Source of the DNA: Maricaulaceae bacterium
GTDB taxonomy: Bacteria > Pseudomonadota > Alphaproteobacteria > Caulobacterales > Maricaulaceae
DNA: 64,000 nt
Reading direction: 5' to 3'
Assembly: GCA_026126205.1 (NCBI GenBank)
Contig: JAHCJP010000004.1
Coordinates: forward strand, 168,654-232,653
Below, piece by piece: positions 26,907-42,803 of this stretch. A program made the translations under genes and the position numbers. The notes below the pieces were generated by a model. The model worked only from the letters and a program-made list of their open reading frames with translations, was not told the origin of the DNA and searched no databases. Within the stretch, counting starts at the first letter, position 1. The number at the start of each line of letters is the position of its first letter.

Positions 26907-27905
26907 ATGGAAACGGACATGGACTCTCTGATCACGCAACTCAAGGCGCTGGCCGAACCGACGCGGCTGCGCATCGCGGCGCTGTTGGCGCGCGGCGAGC
27001 TGACGGTGTCGGAGCTGGTGGCCATCCTCGGCCAGTCGCAGCCGCGCATCTCGCGGCATCTGAAACTGCTGGCCGAGGCGGGTCTGGCCGAACGCCAGCC
27101 GGAAGGCGCCTTCGTCTTCTACCGGCTGAGCCGGGACGGCGAGGGCCGGCGGCTGGCGGCGCTGGTCGGCGATCTTGCCTCGCCGGACGATCCGGTGCTG
27201 AAGCGCGATCTCGACCGGCTGGAGGCCGTCAAGCGCGCCCGCGCCCGCGCCGCCGAGGCCTATTTCGAGCGCGCCGCCGCTGACTGGGCGCAGATCCGCG
27301 ACCTGCACCTGTCAGAAGACGAGGTCGAGGCGGCGATGCGCGAGGCCGCGGGCAAGGGCCCGTTCGGCCTGATGATCGATGTCGGCGTCGGCACGGGCCG
27401 GATTCTGGAGGTGTTCGCCGACCGCATCGAACGCGGCGTCGGCATCGATGTGAACCATTCCATGCTGAACGTGGCGCGGCTGAATCTGGAGCGCGCCGGG
27501 CTGTCCAACTGTTCGGTGCGCCAGGCCGATGTCTGCGCGCTGCCCTTCGACGACGGCTCGGCCGATCTCGTCACCGTGCACCAGGTGCTGCACTATCTCG
27601 ATGATCCTGAACTGGCCATCGCCGAATGCGCGCGGGTGCTGAAGCCCGGCGGCGTGCTGCTGATCGCTGATTTCGCGCCACACCAGCTGGAGTTCCTGAA
27701 GACAACGCACGCCCATCGCCGTCTCGGCTTCTCCGACGCTGAAATGGGCGACTGGGTGGAGGCTGCGGGCCTTGGCCTTGCGCGCCGCGCCGCGCTGCAC
27801 CCCGAGGAGCCGGCGGGGCGACTGACCGTGAAAATCTGGACGGCCAAGAAGTCTGCGAACAATGGCGCCGATGCGCCCGATCGCCGGCGGGAGCGGGCGC
27901 GATGA
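26907..27905 (+). CDS. ArsR-family regulator fused to a SAM-dependent methyltransferase domain
   Basis: This 332-residue protein has a winged-helix ArsR domain at residues about 5-95 (LKALAEPTRLRIAALLARGELTVSELVAILGQSQPRISRHLKLL) and a class I methyltransferase fold at about 140-300. Motif I is LMIDVGVGTGRILEVF, followed by GVGIDVNHSMLNVARLNL and a motif IV-like DLVTVHQVLHYLDDP. No metal-binding Cys pair typical of ArsR sensors is seen. Together with metF and metH downstream, this matches the SahR type of regulator, which senses S-adenosylhomocysteine through the methyltransferase fold. It overlaps metF by 4 bp. Confidence 0.9.
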   Translation: METDMDSLITQLKALAEPTRLRIAALLARGELTVSELVAILGQSQPRISRHLKLLAEAGLAERQPEGAFVFYRLSRDGEGRRLAALVGDLASPDDPVLKRDLDRLEAVKRARARAAEAYFERAAADWAQIRDLHLSEDEVEAAMREAAGKGPFGLMIDVGVGTGRILEVFADRIERGVGIDVNHSMLNVARLNLERAGLSNCSVRQADVCALPFDDGSADLVTVHQVLHYLDDPELAIAECARVLKPGGVLLIADFAPHQLEFLKTTHAHRRLGFSDAEMGDWVEAAGLGLARRAALHPEEPAGRLTVKIWTAKKSANNGADAPDRRRERAR

Positions 27906-28810
27906 CCGCCCGTTTCGCCACCGCGACGGAGGCCCTGGAAAGTATGGGCGCGCCGAAAATCTCGTTCGAGTTCTTCCCGCCGAAGACCGACGACATGGAG
28001 GCGCGGCTGTGGGAGTCGATCCGGCGGCTCGAGCCTTATGGCCCGGCCTTCGTCTCTGTCACCTATGGGGCCGGCGGCTCCACCCGCGACCGCACCCACC
28101 GCACCGTGAAGCGCATCGTGGATGAAACGGCGCTGAAACCCGCCGCGCACCTGACCTGTGTCAAGGCGACAAAGGACGAGGTGGACGCGGTGATCCGCGA
28201 CTACTGGGCCGCGGGCGTACGCCATGTGGTGGCGCTGCGCGGCGACCCGCCGGAAGGCGTGGGCGAACGTTACATTCCCCATCCGGGCGGTTACGCCAAC
28301 GCCGCCGAACTGGCGGCGGCCATCCGCCGCATCGGCGATTTCGAGATCTCGGTCGGCTGCTATCCCGAGAAACACCCGGAAAGCACCAGCTTCGATCACG
28401 ACATTGACCTGCTGAAGGCCAAAATCGATGGAGGCGCGACGCGGGCGATCACCCAGTTCTTCTTCGATCCGGAGGTGTATTTCCGCTTTCGGGAGCGCGC
28501 GGAGAAAGCGGGCATCGCCATTCCGATCATCCCGGGGATCATGCTGCAGTCGAATTTCAAGGGCCTTCAGCGCATGGCCGGGCTGTGCGGCGCCGCGATT
28601 CCGGCTTCGCTGGCTGAACTTTACGAAGGCCTCGACGACGATCCCGAAACCCGCGAGCTGGTCACCGCCAACATCGCCGCCAAGCTGTGCCGCAAGCTGG
28701 CGCGCGGCGGGGTGGACCAGTTCCATTTCTACACCCTGAACCGCGCCGGGCTGGCGCTGTCCACCTGCCGGCTGCTGGGCGTGAAACCGGCCATAAGGGC
28801 GGCGGCCTGA
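27902..28810 (+). CDS. metF: 5,10-methylenetetrahydrofolate reductase
   Basis: This flavoenzyme reduces methylene-THF to 5-methyl-THF, the methyl donor for homocysteine. The 302-residue TIM-barrel protein has the family motifs [12 protein letters not shown] at the N-terminus, [26 protein letters not shown], the HPES stretch (EKHPES), and ITQFFFDPE near the middle. FAD-binding residues are in the expected order. The start codon overlaps the stop of the ArsR-methyltransferase gene, and metH part 1 follows after one base, so the operon is continuous. Confidence 0.97.
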   Translation: MTARFATATEALESMGAPKISFEFFPPKTDDMEARLWESIRRLEPYGPAFVSVTYGAGGSTRDRTHRTVKRIVDETALKPAAHLTCVKATKDEVDAVIRDYWAAGVRHVVALRGDPPEGVGERYIPHPGGYANAAELAAAIRRIGDFEISVGCYPEKHPESTSFDHDIDLLKAKIDGGATRAITQFFFDPEVYFRFRERAEKAGIAIPIIPGIMLQSNFKGLQRMAGLCGAAIPASLAELYEGLDDDPETRELVTANIAAKLCRKLARGGVDQFHFYTLNRAGLALSTCRLLGVKPAIRAAA

Positions 28811-28811
28811 C

Positions 28812-29872
28812 ATGAGCGGATCCAGAGCAGAACGCATGGCGGCGCTGACGGCGCTGGCGCAGCAGCGCATCGTCATCCTCGACGGGCCGAAGGGCACGAT
28901 GATCCAGGCCCTGAACCTGACCGAGGCCGATTTTCGCGGGGACCGCTTCGCGGACTGGCCGCAAAGCCTGAAGGGCGACAACGACCTGTGCAATCTGACC
29001 CGGCCGGACGATGTTTACGGCATCCATCGGGCGTATCTGCTGGCCGGGGCCGACATCGCCTCGACCAACACTTTCAACGCCAATGCGGTCAGCCAGGCCG
29101 AATACGGGCTGCAGGACCACGCCTATGAGATGAACCGGGCGGGGGCGGAACTGGCCCGCCGCGCGGCGGACGAGGTTGCGGCCGAGACCGGAACCCCGCG
29201 CTGGGTCGCCGGCGCCATCGGGCCGACTAGCCGCACCCTGTCGCTGTCGCCGGACGTGAACGACCCCGGCTATCGCGCCACGGATTTCGACGAGCTGGTG
29301 GCGACCTATCACGAGGCGGCGCGCGGCCTGATCGATGGTGGCGCGGACTTCCTGCTGATCGAGACCTGTTTCGACACCCTGAACGCCAAGGCGGCGATTG
29401 CGGGAGTGCTGGACCTGTCGGACGAGCTGGGCGAGCGCATCGAGATGTCGGTGTCGATGACGGTGGTCGACCAGTCGGGCCGCAATCTCTCCGGCCAGAC
29501 GGTGGAGGCGTTCTGGAACTCGGTGCGCCATGCGCGCCCGTTCTCCATCGGCATCAACTGCGCGCTGGGGGCGGAGCAGATGCGCCCCTATGCCGCGGCG
29601 CTGGCGCGCGTGGCCGACGCGCGCACGCATGTCTATCCCAATGCCGGCCTGCCCAATGATCTTGGCGGCTATGACGAGGCGCCGGAGACGACGTCGGGCC
29701 ATCTTGGCGAATGGGCGCGGGCGGGACTGGTCAACATTGTCGGCGGCTGTTGCGGCACCACGCCGGAGCATATCCGCGCCATCGCCGCGGCGGTGCGCGG
29801 CCTGCCGCCGCGCGCTCCCTCGGCGCCGAAGCCGGCCCTGCGCCTGTCGGGGCTTGAGCCGTTCGAGCTGGC

Positions 29873-29876
<4 letters not shown>
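28812..29876 (+). CDS. metH: methionine synthase, homocysteine-binding part (split MetH, N-terminal piece)
   Basis: This is the homocysteine S-methyltransferase domain of B12-dependent methionine synthase as a separate 354-residue protein. The zinc ligands are Cys186 (ETCFDTLN) and the pair Cys313/Cys314 ([10 protein letters not shown]). The N-terminus has [13 protein letters not shown], and the segment [17 protein letters not shown] matches full-length MetH. It ends just before the linker that in one-chain MetH leads to the pterin domain. The next gene overlaps it by 4 bp and supplies the missing domains; the split also occurs in Caulobacter. Confidence 0.95.
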
Positions 29877-32538
<2,662 letters not shown>

Positions 32539-32542
<4 letters not shown>

Positions 32543-33513
32543 CTGCTGCCGTCCGCCACATGGACCAGGGGTCCTTTCGGCGTGACGCCGGTGGGATTGA
32601 TGGTGTCATGGCTTTCGTAATAGTGCCGCTTGGCATGCTCTAAATTCATCACTTCACTGATATTCCGGTGACCATGCAGGCGGCGGGCGTAGGCCGACAG
32701 GTTCGGGTAGTCGATCAGGCGTTTCAGATTGCACTTGAAATGCCCGTGATAGACGGGGTCGAACCGCACCAGCGTCGTATACAGCCGCCAGTCGGCCTCG
32801 GTCAGCCGATCGCCCAGCAGCCAGTCGCGCCCGTCGGATAGCCGCTCCTCCAACCAGTCCAGCGCCCTGAACAGGGTGGTGACGGCCTCTTCATAGGCGG
32901 ACTGGCTGGTGGCGAAGCCGGCCTTGTAGACGCCGTTGTTGACCTCGTCATAGACGCGGGCGTTCACGGCGTCGATTTCGGCACGCAAGTCAGCGGGATA
33001 GTAGTCGCCGTCGCGCGCGCCAACCGCGTCGAAGGCGGAATTGAACATGCGGATGATGTCGGCCGATTCATTGCTGACGATGGTTCCGCGCTGCTTGTCC
33101 CACAGCACCGGCACGGTGACGCGCCCGGTATAGTCGGGCTTCGCGGCGGTATAGACCTGATGCATGTAGCGCGCGCCATGGATGGGGTCGGCGATCACGC
33201 CAGGGCCGTCCTCGAAGGTCCAGCCATGCTCTTTCATCCGCCAGTGGACGACCGAGACGGGGATCATGCCCTCCAGCCCCTTCAGGCGGCGGAAGATCAG
33301 CGTGCGGTGCGCCCAGGGACAGGCCAGGGACACATACAGGTGATAGCGCCCCGGCGCGGCCTGAAACCCGCCTTCGCCGGTGGGGCCGGCGGCGCCGTCC
33401 GCCGTCACCCAGTTGCGAAAGGCGCTGTCCTGGCGCTTGAAGCGCCCGCCAGTGCTTTCGGTGTCATACCATTCGTCTTTCCAGACGCCATCGACGAGAA
33501 GGCCCACACTCAA
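32539..33513 (-). CDS. glutathionyl-hydroquinone reductase (Xi-class GST, YqjG type)
   Basis: This 324-residue enzyme reduces glutathionylated (hydro)quinones using GSH and also acts on other GS-conjugates. The catalytic Cys65 is in the [10 protein letters not shown] motif, which distinguishes the Xi class from ordinary GSTs. Other family segments are [36 protein letters not shown] and [26 protein letters not shown] near the C-terminal domain. Its ATG overlaps by 4 bp the stop of the AT-rich gene upstream, and it converges with metH. Confidence 0.95.
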
Positions 33514-34238
33514 ACTCCGTCAGGGTTGCGCTCTTGCGAGCGAGTTTCTATGCGATTTTTGATGCCCCATTTCATCGGGTCATTTTCAATCGCCTCATTG
33601 TATATACTTAGTAACGAATCAACAAAAACATCAGCCTCGCGAGATAATTTTATAAATTGCTGAGCAATTGAATTCATCTGTAAAATATAAGAATACTCTA
33701 TTTTATGTTCATTACGATTTATATTTAAGTGAGCTTCACCATCTTCCGTAAATGTTGATAGCTTTGCTATCATTGGTCTCGAGTGCATTTTTATTTTATT
33801 AAAGTTATGAACGGCAATTACTAAAGAATTCTCAAGTGAAAATGCCTGCACAAGGGTGAATTTTAACTCCTCTAATTCAACATGATCTAATGCTGCAATT
33901 TCACGCGGCGTTAGTTCTCTGTCATAACTTCTAATTCCTAGAAGAGGTTCAAATATCGACCACAGGGATGAGTCATTTACGCGCTCTTGTTCATTAATAG
34001 AATTATTAATATACATTGATATACTTTTTATATTATTGATCACATCAATAGTCTTATAATTAATAGCTAGAGCGCCGGATCTTATTTCTTTGCGTTCTTT
34101 TATTTTTTGCAAGTGCAAAGATCCAAAATATGCAAGAGTTGCACCTACGCTTGCGCTGGCAAGAGCGATTATGGCAGGCATAGCTTCAGATAATAACAAC
34201 GCCATCATCGGTGTAATCTGTGTGGGTTCTTCTGTCAT
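33510..34238 (-). CDS. AT-rich membrane protein of unknown function
   Basis: This 242-residue protein is encoded by DNA far more AT-rich than anything else in the window: it uses AAT, ATT, TTA and AAA codons avoided by the neighbours. One hydrophobic N-terminal segment (MMALLLSEAMPAIIALASASVGA, about 11-35) is probably a membrane anchor. The remaining ~200 residues are helical and polar with Asn/Ile-rich stretches (NNIKSISMYINNSINEQ), and may form a coiled coil. I do not recognise the family. It lies between pirin and the GST on the same strand and overlaps the GST start by 4 bp. It has the marks of a recent foreign insertion. Confidence 0.75.
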   Translation of the reverse strand: MTEEPTQITPMMALLLSEAMPAIIALASASVGATLAYFGSLHLQKIKERKEIRSGALAINYKTIDVINNIKSISMYINNSINEQERVNDSSLWSIFEPLLGIRSYDRELTPREIAALDHVELEELKFTLVQAFSLENSLVIAVHNFNKIKMHSRPMIAKLSTFTEDGEAHLNINRNEHKIEYSYILQMNSIAQQFIKLSREADVFVDSLLSIYNEAIENDPMKWGIKNRIETRSQERNPDGV

Positions 34239-34253
34239 GTCTTTCCTCGGAAT

Positions 34254-35114
34254 TCAGAACCGGCCCTGCTGGAAGTCGAGGATCGCCTGGCGAACCTCGC
34301 CCTCGGTGTTCATCACAAACGGGCCGCCCCAGGCCACCGGCTCGCGCAATTGCCGCCCGGCCAGAATCAGGAAGGTCGCGCCCTCCGGCCCGGCCTCGAT
34401 ACGGGTGAGGTCTCCCTCGCCCAGCACGGCCAGTTCGCCGGCCTTCACCTCGCCCGGCTGTTCATAGCCGGTGCGCGGCAGGCGGATGGCGCCTTTGTAG
34501 ACCGCGGCGGCGGCGGTGTGATCGCGCGGCAGCGGTTCCTCGAACACGCCGCCGGGGTCAAGTCGCACCTCGGCGAAGAACGGCTGGGTGGAGATGCGCG
34601 TCACCGGCCCTTCGGTCCCGCGCGATGTCTTGCCGGTGACCAGGCGCAGGGCCGCGCCCTGGTCCGGGCGCTCCTCAACCGGGATGCGGTCGGGCGTGAA
34701 TTCCTGATAGCCGGCGGGCTTCATCTTCTCGGCGCGCGGCAGGTTGATCCACAGCTGGAAGCCGCTCATCAGCCCGTCTTCCTGCTCCGGCATTTCCGAA
34801 TGCACAATGCCGCCGGCGGCGGTCATCCATTGCACGCCGCCGGGTTCGATCACGCCTTCATGGCCCTTGTTGTCCTTGTGGCGCATGCGGCCCGCGAACA
34901 TGTAGGTCACAGTCTCGAACCCGCGGTGCGGGTGGGCCGGAAAACCGGCGATATAGTCGTCCGGATTGTCGGAATGGAAATGGTCCAGCATCAGGAACGG
35001 GTCCAGCATGCGCAGGCCCGGATGGCCGATCAGGCGGCGCATCTTCACCCCGGCGCCGTCTGAGGCGGCGATGCCGTTGGTGACATGGACAAGGGGTCGT
35101 ATGGTGGTGGTCAT
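34254..35114 (-). CDS. pirin family protein
   Basis: This is a 286-residue bicupin protein. Pirins bind a metal ion, and some bacterial ones have quercetinase or regulatory activity. The N-terminal cupin has FPAHPHRGFETVTY and GIVHSEMPEQEDG, with the metal-binding His/His/His/Glu set intact. The C-terminal cupin is shorter. The ATG at 35114 follows GGAGACA; a longer start at 35156 has no better signal. It is transcribed divergently from rimB, and the AT-rich gene follows it. Confidence 0.93.
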   Translation of the reverse strand: MTTTIRPLVHVTNGIAASDGAGVKMRRLIGHPGLRMLDPFLMLDHFHSDNPDDYIAGFPAHPHRGFETVTYMFAGRMRHKDNKGHEGVIEPGGVQWMTAAGGIVHSEMPEQEDGLMSGFQLWINLPRAEKMKPAGYQEFTPDRIPVEERPDQGAALRLVTGKTSRGTEGPVTRISTQPFFAEVRLDPGGVFEEPLPRDHTAAAAVYKGAIRLPRTGYEQPGEVKAGELAVLGEGDLTRIEAGPEGATFLILAGRQLREPVAWGGPFVMNTEGEVRQAILDFQQGRF

Positions 35115-35244
35115 GGTTTGTCTCCTTGCCCGCCTATATGGCCGTGCGCGCGCCACGCCGCAGCCCGCGGACAGGATATGCGGTGTTTCCGCCCTGTCGA
35201 TAATCCCGATGGACTCATCCGCCGCGCCCCGCTAGGGGGGCGCG

Positions 35245-35685
35245 ATGAAGCGGACCCGCAAGATACTCACCCTCGGCTGGCGCGAATGGGCCGGTCTGCC
35301 GGAACTGGGCGTAAGGCGCCTGCGCGCCAAGGTGGACACCGGCGCGCGCACCAGCGCCGTGCACGCCACGCATGTCCGCGCTTTCACGCGCGATGGCGAG
35401 GACTGGGTGCGGTTCGACCTGCCCCGGCGGCGCAAGGGCGGGATCACGGCGAAGGGGTGCGAGGCCAGGGTGCATGACCGGCGCGAGGTGAAAAGCTCCA
35501 CCGGTCATGTGCAGACGCGCTATGTGATCCGCACGGTGCTGTCGCTGGGCGGCCACGAATGGCCGATAGAGCTGACGCTGGCGCGGCGCGACACCATGGA
35601 CTACCGCCTGCTGATCGGGCGCGAGGCGCTGGCCCGCCGCGCCGTCGTCGATCCGTCGAAATCATACCTTCTGGGCAAGGACTGA
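35245..35685 (+). CDS. rimB: RimB-type retropepsin-like aspartic protease
   Basis: This 146-residue protein belongs to the RimK-associated zinc-protease/retropepsin family (DUF785). The single catalytic Asp31 lies in [12 protein letters not shown], the D-T-G-A motif of retropepsin-like enzymes. The C-terminal pattern [14 protein letters not shown] is also conserved. In Pseudomonas such a protein removes the poly-Glu tail that RimK adds to ribosomal protein S6. It is followed after 5 bp by rimK, a linkage that supports this role. Confidence 0.92.
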   Translation: MKRTRKILTLGWREWAGLPELGVRRLRAKVDTGARTSAVHATHVRAFTRDGEDWVRFDLPRRRKGGITAKGCEARVHDRREVKSSTGHVQTRYVIRTVLSLGGHEWPIELTLARRDTMDYRLLIGREALARRAVVDPSKSYLLGKD

Positions 35686-35690
35686 CCGCC

Positions 35691-36596
35691 ATGCGCCTGT
35701 TGATGCTGGCCCGCAACGCCAATCTCTATTCGCACCGCCGCATCGTCGAGGCGGCGCAGGCGCGCGGGCACGAGATCGACGTGATCGACACCCTGCGCGT
35801 CTATATGAACATCACCTCGCGCCGGCCGGAGCTGCGCTATCAGGGCCGGGTGCTGGAGGGGTATGACGCCGTCATCCCGCGCATCGGCGCCTCGATCACC
35901 AGCTATGGCCTCGCCGTGGTGCGCCAGTTCGAGATGACAGGCGTGTGGGCGATGAACGAATCCGTCGCTATCGGCCGCTCGCGCGACAAACTGCGCTGTC
36001 TGCAATTGCTGGCCCGCGCCGGAATCGGCCTGCCGGTCACAGCTTTCGCACACGACACGCGCATGACCGACGACGTGCTGGACATCGTCGGCGGCGAACC
36101 GGTGGTGATCAAGCTGCTGGAAGGCACGCAAGGGGTTGGCGTGGTGCTGGCCGAAACACGGCGGTCGGCCAAATCGGTGATCGAGGCGTTCCGGGGCGCC
36201 AAGGTGAACATTCTGGTGCAGGAGTTCATCAAGGAAGCCGGCGGCGCCGACATCCGCGCCATCGTCATCGGCGGACGCGTGGTGGCGGCGATCAAGCGCC
36301 AGGGCGGGGAGGGGGAGTTCCGCTCCAACCTGCATCGCGGCGGCCATGCGGCGAAGGTGAAGATATCGCCGGAGGAGCGCGCCACCGCCATCCGCGCCGC
36401 CCGGGTGCTGGGCCTGAACGTGGCGGGGGTGGACATGCTGCGTTCCAACCACGGCCCGGTGGTGATGGAGGTCAACTCCACCCCGGGGCTGGAGGGGATT
36501 GAGGAAGCCACCGGCGCCGATGTCGCCGGGGCGATGGTCGCGTTCATCGAAAAACACGCCCAGCCGGGCAAGACCCGCACCCGGGGCAAGGGCTGA
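35691..36596 (+). CDS. rimK: ribosomal protein S6--L-glutamate ligase (ATP-grasp)
   Basis: RimK adds glutamate residues to the C-terminus of ribosomal protein S6. The 301-residue ATP-grasp protein starts [22 protein letters not shown]. The DRLRC-type start of the central domain ([13 protein letters not shown]), the glycine-rich loop [32 protein letters not shown] and [14 protein letters not shown] (metal-binding Glu and Asn) are present. It lies 5 bp after rimB. Two terminator hairpins follow the stop. Rim systems are usually three-gene (RimA, B, K), and no RimA-like gene is visible here. Confidence 0.93.
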   Translation: MRLLMLARNANLYSHRRIVEAAQARGHEIDVIDTLRVYMNITSRRPELRYQGRVLEGYDAVIPRIGASITSYGLAVVRQFEMTGVWAMNESVAIGRSRDKLRCLQLLARAGIGLPVTAFAHDTRMTDDVLDIVGGEPVVIKLLEGTQGVGVVLAETRRSAKSVIEAFRGAKVNILVQEFIKEAGGADIRAIVIGGRVVAAIKRQGGEGEFRSNLHRGGHAAKVKISPEERATAIRAARVLGLNVAGVDMLRSNHGPVVMEVNSTPGLEGIEEATGADVAGAMVAFIEKHAQPGKTRTRGKG

Positions 36597-36621
36597 ACGA
36601 ACTTTATCGCCTGAATGAGGC

Positions 36622-36662
36622 GGGGGCCGTCCGGAGGGACGCTACGGACGGCCCCCAGTTTT
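36622..36662 (+). terminator. terminator hairpin after rimK
   Basis: A 12-bp perfect stem (GGGGGCCGTCCG / CGGACGGCCCCC) with an 11-nt loop is followed by AGTTTTCC. Confidence 0.6.
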
Positions 36663-36663
36663 C

Positions 36664-36705
36664 CGCCGGGCGCAAGGCTGGGGACGTTGAGGCCCGGCGT
36701 TTTTT
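36664..36705 (+). terminator. second terminator hairpin after rimK
   Basis: An 8-bp stem (CGCCGGGC / GCCCGGCG) with a 20-nt loop is followed directly by six T residues. Together with the hairpin just before it, this makes a tandem terminator. The rest of the 36597-36851 gap, up to the 3' end of the oxoprolinase gene, holds no convincing gene. Confidence 0.6.
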
Positions 36706-36851
36706 ATGCGGCCCCGTTCGGGGGGATCCCGGGGCGGGGATAGTGCGCCGGGCAAGCCGGCGTACCACGGGTCCATATCCGGGGCCGCATGATCAAGACG
36801 TCCGGGCCGGGCGGTTTGTTCCCGCGAGGCGCGAAAATTTTTTTCAGGTCT

Positions 36852-40424
<3,573 letters not shown>

Positions 40425-40476
40425 GGTTTTCGCGGCGCTCCGGCGCGGGCTAATAATCCTGTCGGAGACTAGAATA

Positions 40477-41166
40477 GTGAACTTCTGGCGCAAGCTGACC
40501 GAGCGGCTGACCGGCCGCGGCGATCCTTTCGAGCGCATCTGCGCCGACTGCCCTCCCGGCGTGCGCGTGGACGACGCCGATTTCGCCATGGCGCTGATCG
40601 CGCTGGGCGCGAAAATGGCCAAGGCCGACGGCGTGGTGACGAAGGACGAGGTCGCCGCCTTCAAACAGGTGTTCCAGACCCCGCCGGAGGCCGGAGAGGC
40701 CATCGCCCGCGCCTTCAACCTGGCCAAGCAGACGACGCTGGGTTTCGACGGCTACGCCCGCCGCCTGGCCCGCCGCTTCCGCGCCAATCCGGCGGTGCTG
40801 GAAGACGTGATGGACGCGCTGTTCCACATCGCCAGGGCCGACGGCGCGGTGACGGAGGCGGAGCTGGAATACCTGAAGACGGTGGCGGAGATTTTCGGCT
40901 TCACCGAGGGCGAATTCCGCCGCCTGCGCATCGCCCATATCGGCGCTGCGCCGGATGACCCCTATGTGATTCTGGGCGTCGATCCCGACATCGACGACGC
41001 CGGCCTGAAGCGCGCCTATCGCCGCGTTGCGGCCCACAATCACCCGGACAGCCTGCTGGCGCGCGGCGCGCCGCCTGAAATGCAGCGCGTGGCGGTGGCG
41101 AAAATGGCCTTGATAAACGAGGCTTACGCCAAAATCCGCGCCGGGCGCGCGGCGGGGCTCGCCTGA
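40477..41166 (+). CDS. djlA: TerB/DnaJ-domain co-chaperone, DjlA-like
   Basis: This 229-residue protein has an N-terminal TerB-like helical domain (about 30-145, [24 protein letters not shown] and [17 protein letters not shown]) and a C-terminal J domain (about 165-229). The J domain carries the HPD motif ([12 protein letters not shown]) and DPYVILGV at its start. The architecture resembles DjlA, but the N-terminal membrane anchor of E. coli DjlA is absent. The GTG at 40477 has GGAG at proper spacing. It should stimulate a DnaK-type chaperone. It is divergent from the oxoprolinase gene. Confidence 0.88.
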   Translation: MNFWRKLTERLTGRGDPFERICADCPPGVRVDDADFAMALIALGAKMAKADGVVTKDEVAAFKQVFQTPPEAGEAIARAFNLAKQTTLGFDGYARRLARRFRANPAVLEDVMDALFHIARADGAVTEAELEYLKTVAEIFGFTEGEFRRLRIAHIGAAPDDPYVILGVDPDIDDAGLKRAYRRVAAHNHPDSLLARGAPPEMQRVAVAKMALINEAYAKIRAGRAAGLA

Positions 41167-41249
41167 ATTTCGCCGCAGGTGTCATTGACCTTTCGGGCCG
41201 TGGTCCCGAAATTGTATCCGGACGACCGGTTACCGGCGTGGAGCCAGAC

Positions 41250-41549
41250 ATGACGCAGACCCGCAACGACGTCACATTCGCCGTGCGCTTCGGCCAGGCC
41301 TTCCGCGCCCTGATCGCCGCCATCCTGTGCGTGGCCTTCGCGGCGCTGGTGTTCTTCCTGGCCGCGATGCTGACCGCCGCGGCGCTGGCCGCCGCCGCCG
41401 TGGCGCTGCTGGCCGGCGGGGCTTACTGGCTGTGGCGCAAGGCGCGTGGACGCAAGGGCGGCGACGACGACGGCGACCCGACTCTTCTGGTCGCCCGCCG
41501 CGGCCCGCGCGGCTGGACGGTGGAGACCGCCGGCCCCACCCGCGGCTGA
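41250..41549 (+). CDS. small membrane protein of unknown function
   Basis: This 99-residue protein has a hydrophilic N-terminus (MTQTRNDVTFAVRFGQAF) and one or two hydrophobic helices (about 22-62, very Ala/Leu-rich). A short basic loop (WRKARGRKGGDDDGD) and a small polar C-terminal tail follow. The family is not recognised. GGAG sits ahead of the ATG at the right distance. It ends six bases before the TTG start of the amidase, so it may share that transcript and could affect envelope or murein processes. Confidence 0.7.
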   Translation: MTQTRNDVTFAVRFGQAFRALIAAILCVAFAALVFFLAAMLTAAALAAAAVALLAGGAYWLWRKARGRKGGDDDGDPTLLVARRGPRGWTVETAGPTRG

Positions 41550-41554
41550 CGGCC

Positions 41555-42289
41555 TTGCCCGCCAGCCCGGTCGACCCGCCATCCCCCAATCATGACGCCC
41601 GCAAGGGCGCGGTCAGCCTGATCGTGCTGCATTACACCGGCATGCAGACGGGCGCCGCCGCGCTGGCCCGCATGCGCGATCCCGAAGCGAAGGTCAGCGC
41701 CCATTACATGGTGGAAGAGGACGGTCGCGTCTTCGCCCTCGTGCCCGAAGACCGCCGCGCCTGGCACGCCGGGGTGTCGGAATGGGGCGGCGAGACGGAT
41801 GTGAACTCCATCTCGGTCGGTATCGAGATCGTCAATGGCGGCCATGATTTCGGCCTGCCGGACTATCCCGCGCCGCAGATAGAGGCGGTGATCGCGCTGA
41901 CGCGCGCGGTGATGGCCCGTCATGGCGTTCCCGCGCATCGCGTGGCCGGCCATTCCGATGTCGCGCCCTTGCGCAAGATCGACCCCGGCGAGAAATTTCC
42001 CTGGCCGCGGCTGGCCGCCGCCGGCTGCGCCATCTGGCCCCGGCCCGGCCCGGACGCGCCGCAGCGCGCGGCGAAACCCGGCGAGCGCAGCGAGAAGGTG
42101 CGGGCGCTGCAGGCCGATCTGGCGGCCATCGGCTATGGCCTCGCCGCCGATCATGTCTATGGCGCGGTGACCGAGGCGGTGATCCGCGCCTTCCAGCGCC
42201 GATTCAGGCCTGCGCGCATCGATGGCGTGGCCGACCCCGAAACCGCCGCCCTGATCGCCCGCGTCCGCGCCCTGACGCCTCCATCTTGA
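41555..42289 (+). CDS. N-acetylmuramoyl-L-alanine amidase with peptidoglycan-binding domain
   Basis: This 244-residue murein amidase (amidase_2/AmpD-like) has the zinc motif LIVLHYTGMQTGAAAL, then MVEEDGRVFALVPEDRRAWHAG and AGHSDVAPLRKIDPGEKFPW. All expected zinc and catalytic residues are present. A C-terminal peptidoglycan-binding domain (about 180-244) carries LQADLAAIGYGLAADHVYG-type motifs. No signal peptide is visible after the TTG at 41555, so it may act in the cytoplasm as in AmpD-type recycling. The rnpB promoter overlaps its stop codon. An upstream in-frame reading from 41327 is not supported. Confidence 0.9.
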   Translation: MPASPVDPPSPNHDARKGAVSLIVLHYTGMQTGAAALARMRDPEAKVSAHYMVEEDGRVFALVPEDRRAWHAGVSEWGGETDVNSISVGIEIVNGGHDFGLPDYPAPQIEAVIALTRAVMARHGVPAHRVAGHSDVAPLRKIDPGEKFPWPRLAAAGCAIWPRPGPDAPQRAAKPGERSEKVRALQADLAAIGYGLAADHVYGAVTEAVIRAFQRRFRPARIDGVADPETAALIARVRALTPPS

Positions 42290-42314
42290 CCTTGGGCCTG
42301 CGGGCGCCGACATT
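42286..42314 (+). promoter_or_regulatory. rnpB promoter
   Basis: TTGACC (42286-42291), a 17-bp spacer and GACATT (42309-42314) lie 7 bp before the 5' end of RNase P RNA. The -35 overlaps the TGA of the amidase gene. Confidence 0.6.
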
Positions 42315-42320
42315 GGCGGC

Positions 42321-42720
42321 GGGTCAGGCGGCCGGGCGGCCGCTCCCGCAAGGTCCGAAAGGACGCGGGGGAGGAAAGTCCGGGCTCCACGGAGGCAAGG
42401 CGCCAGGTAACGCCTGGCGGGGGAAACCCCAGGGAAAGCGCCGCAGAGAACAGACCGCCGGGCGCGCGCGCCCGGCAAGGGTGAAACGGTGGGGTAAGAG
42501 CCCACCGCCCCGACCGCAAGGAAGGGGGCACGGCAAGCCCCGCCTGGAGCAAGACCGAATAGGGACGGATGCCGCGGTTCGCCGCGGCGCGCGCGCCTCC
42601 GCGCGCCGTCCGGGTGGGTCGCGCGAGGCGCGCCGCGAGGCGCGTCCCAGAGGAATGGCCGCCGCGCTGTTTCCATAACGGAAACAACGGCACAGAACCC
42701 GGCTTACAGGCCGCCTGACC
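42321..42720 (+). ncRNA. rnpB: RNase P RNA
   Basis: This is the catalytic RNA of RNase P, which matures tRNA 5' ends. The conserved cores of bacterial A-type RNA are present: GAGGAAAGTCCGGGCTCC at 42371-42388, GTAAGAGCCCACCG near 42494, AGAGGAATGG near 42650, and ACAGAACCCGGCTTA at about 42692-42706. The 5' GGGTCAGGCGGC pairs with the 3' GCCGCCTGACC, closing the P1 helix and fixing both ends. Length is about 400 nt. It lies 0.2 kb upstream of the dcw cluster, a frequent alphaproteobacterial location. Confidence 0.96.
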
Positions 42721-42803
42721 CCTTGCTTTCAGCCGCTTGCGCGCGCCGCGGCGGCGCGTCTTAACTATTTGTTCTTTGTCTGTTCTTGATTTCCGCCACC
42801 CCG

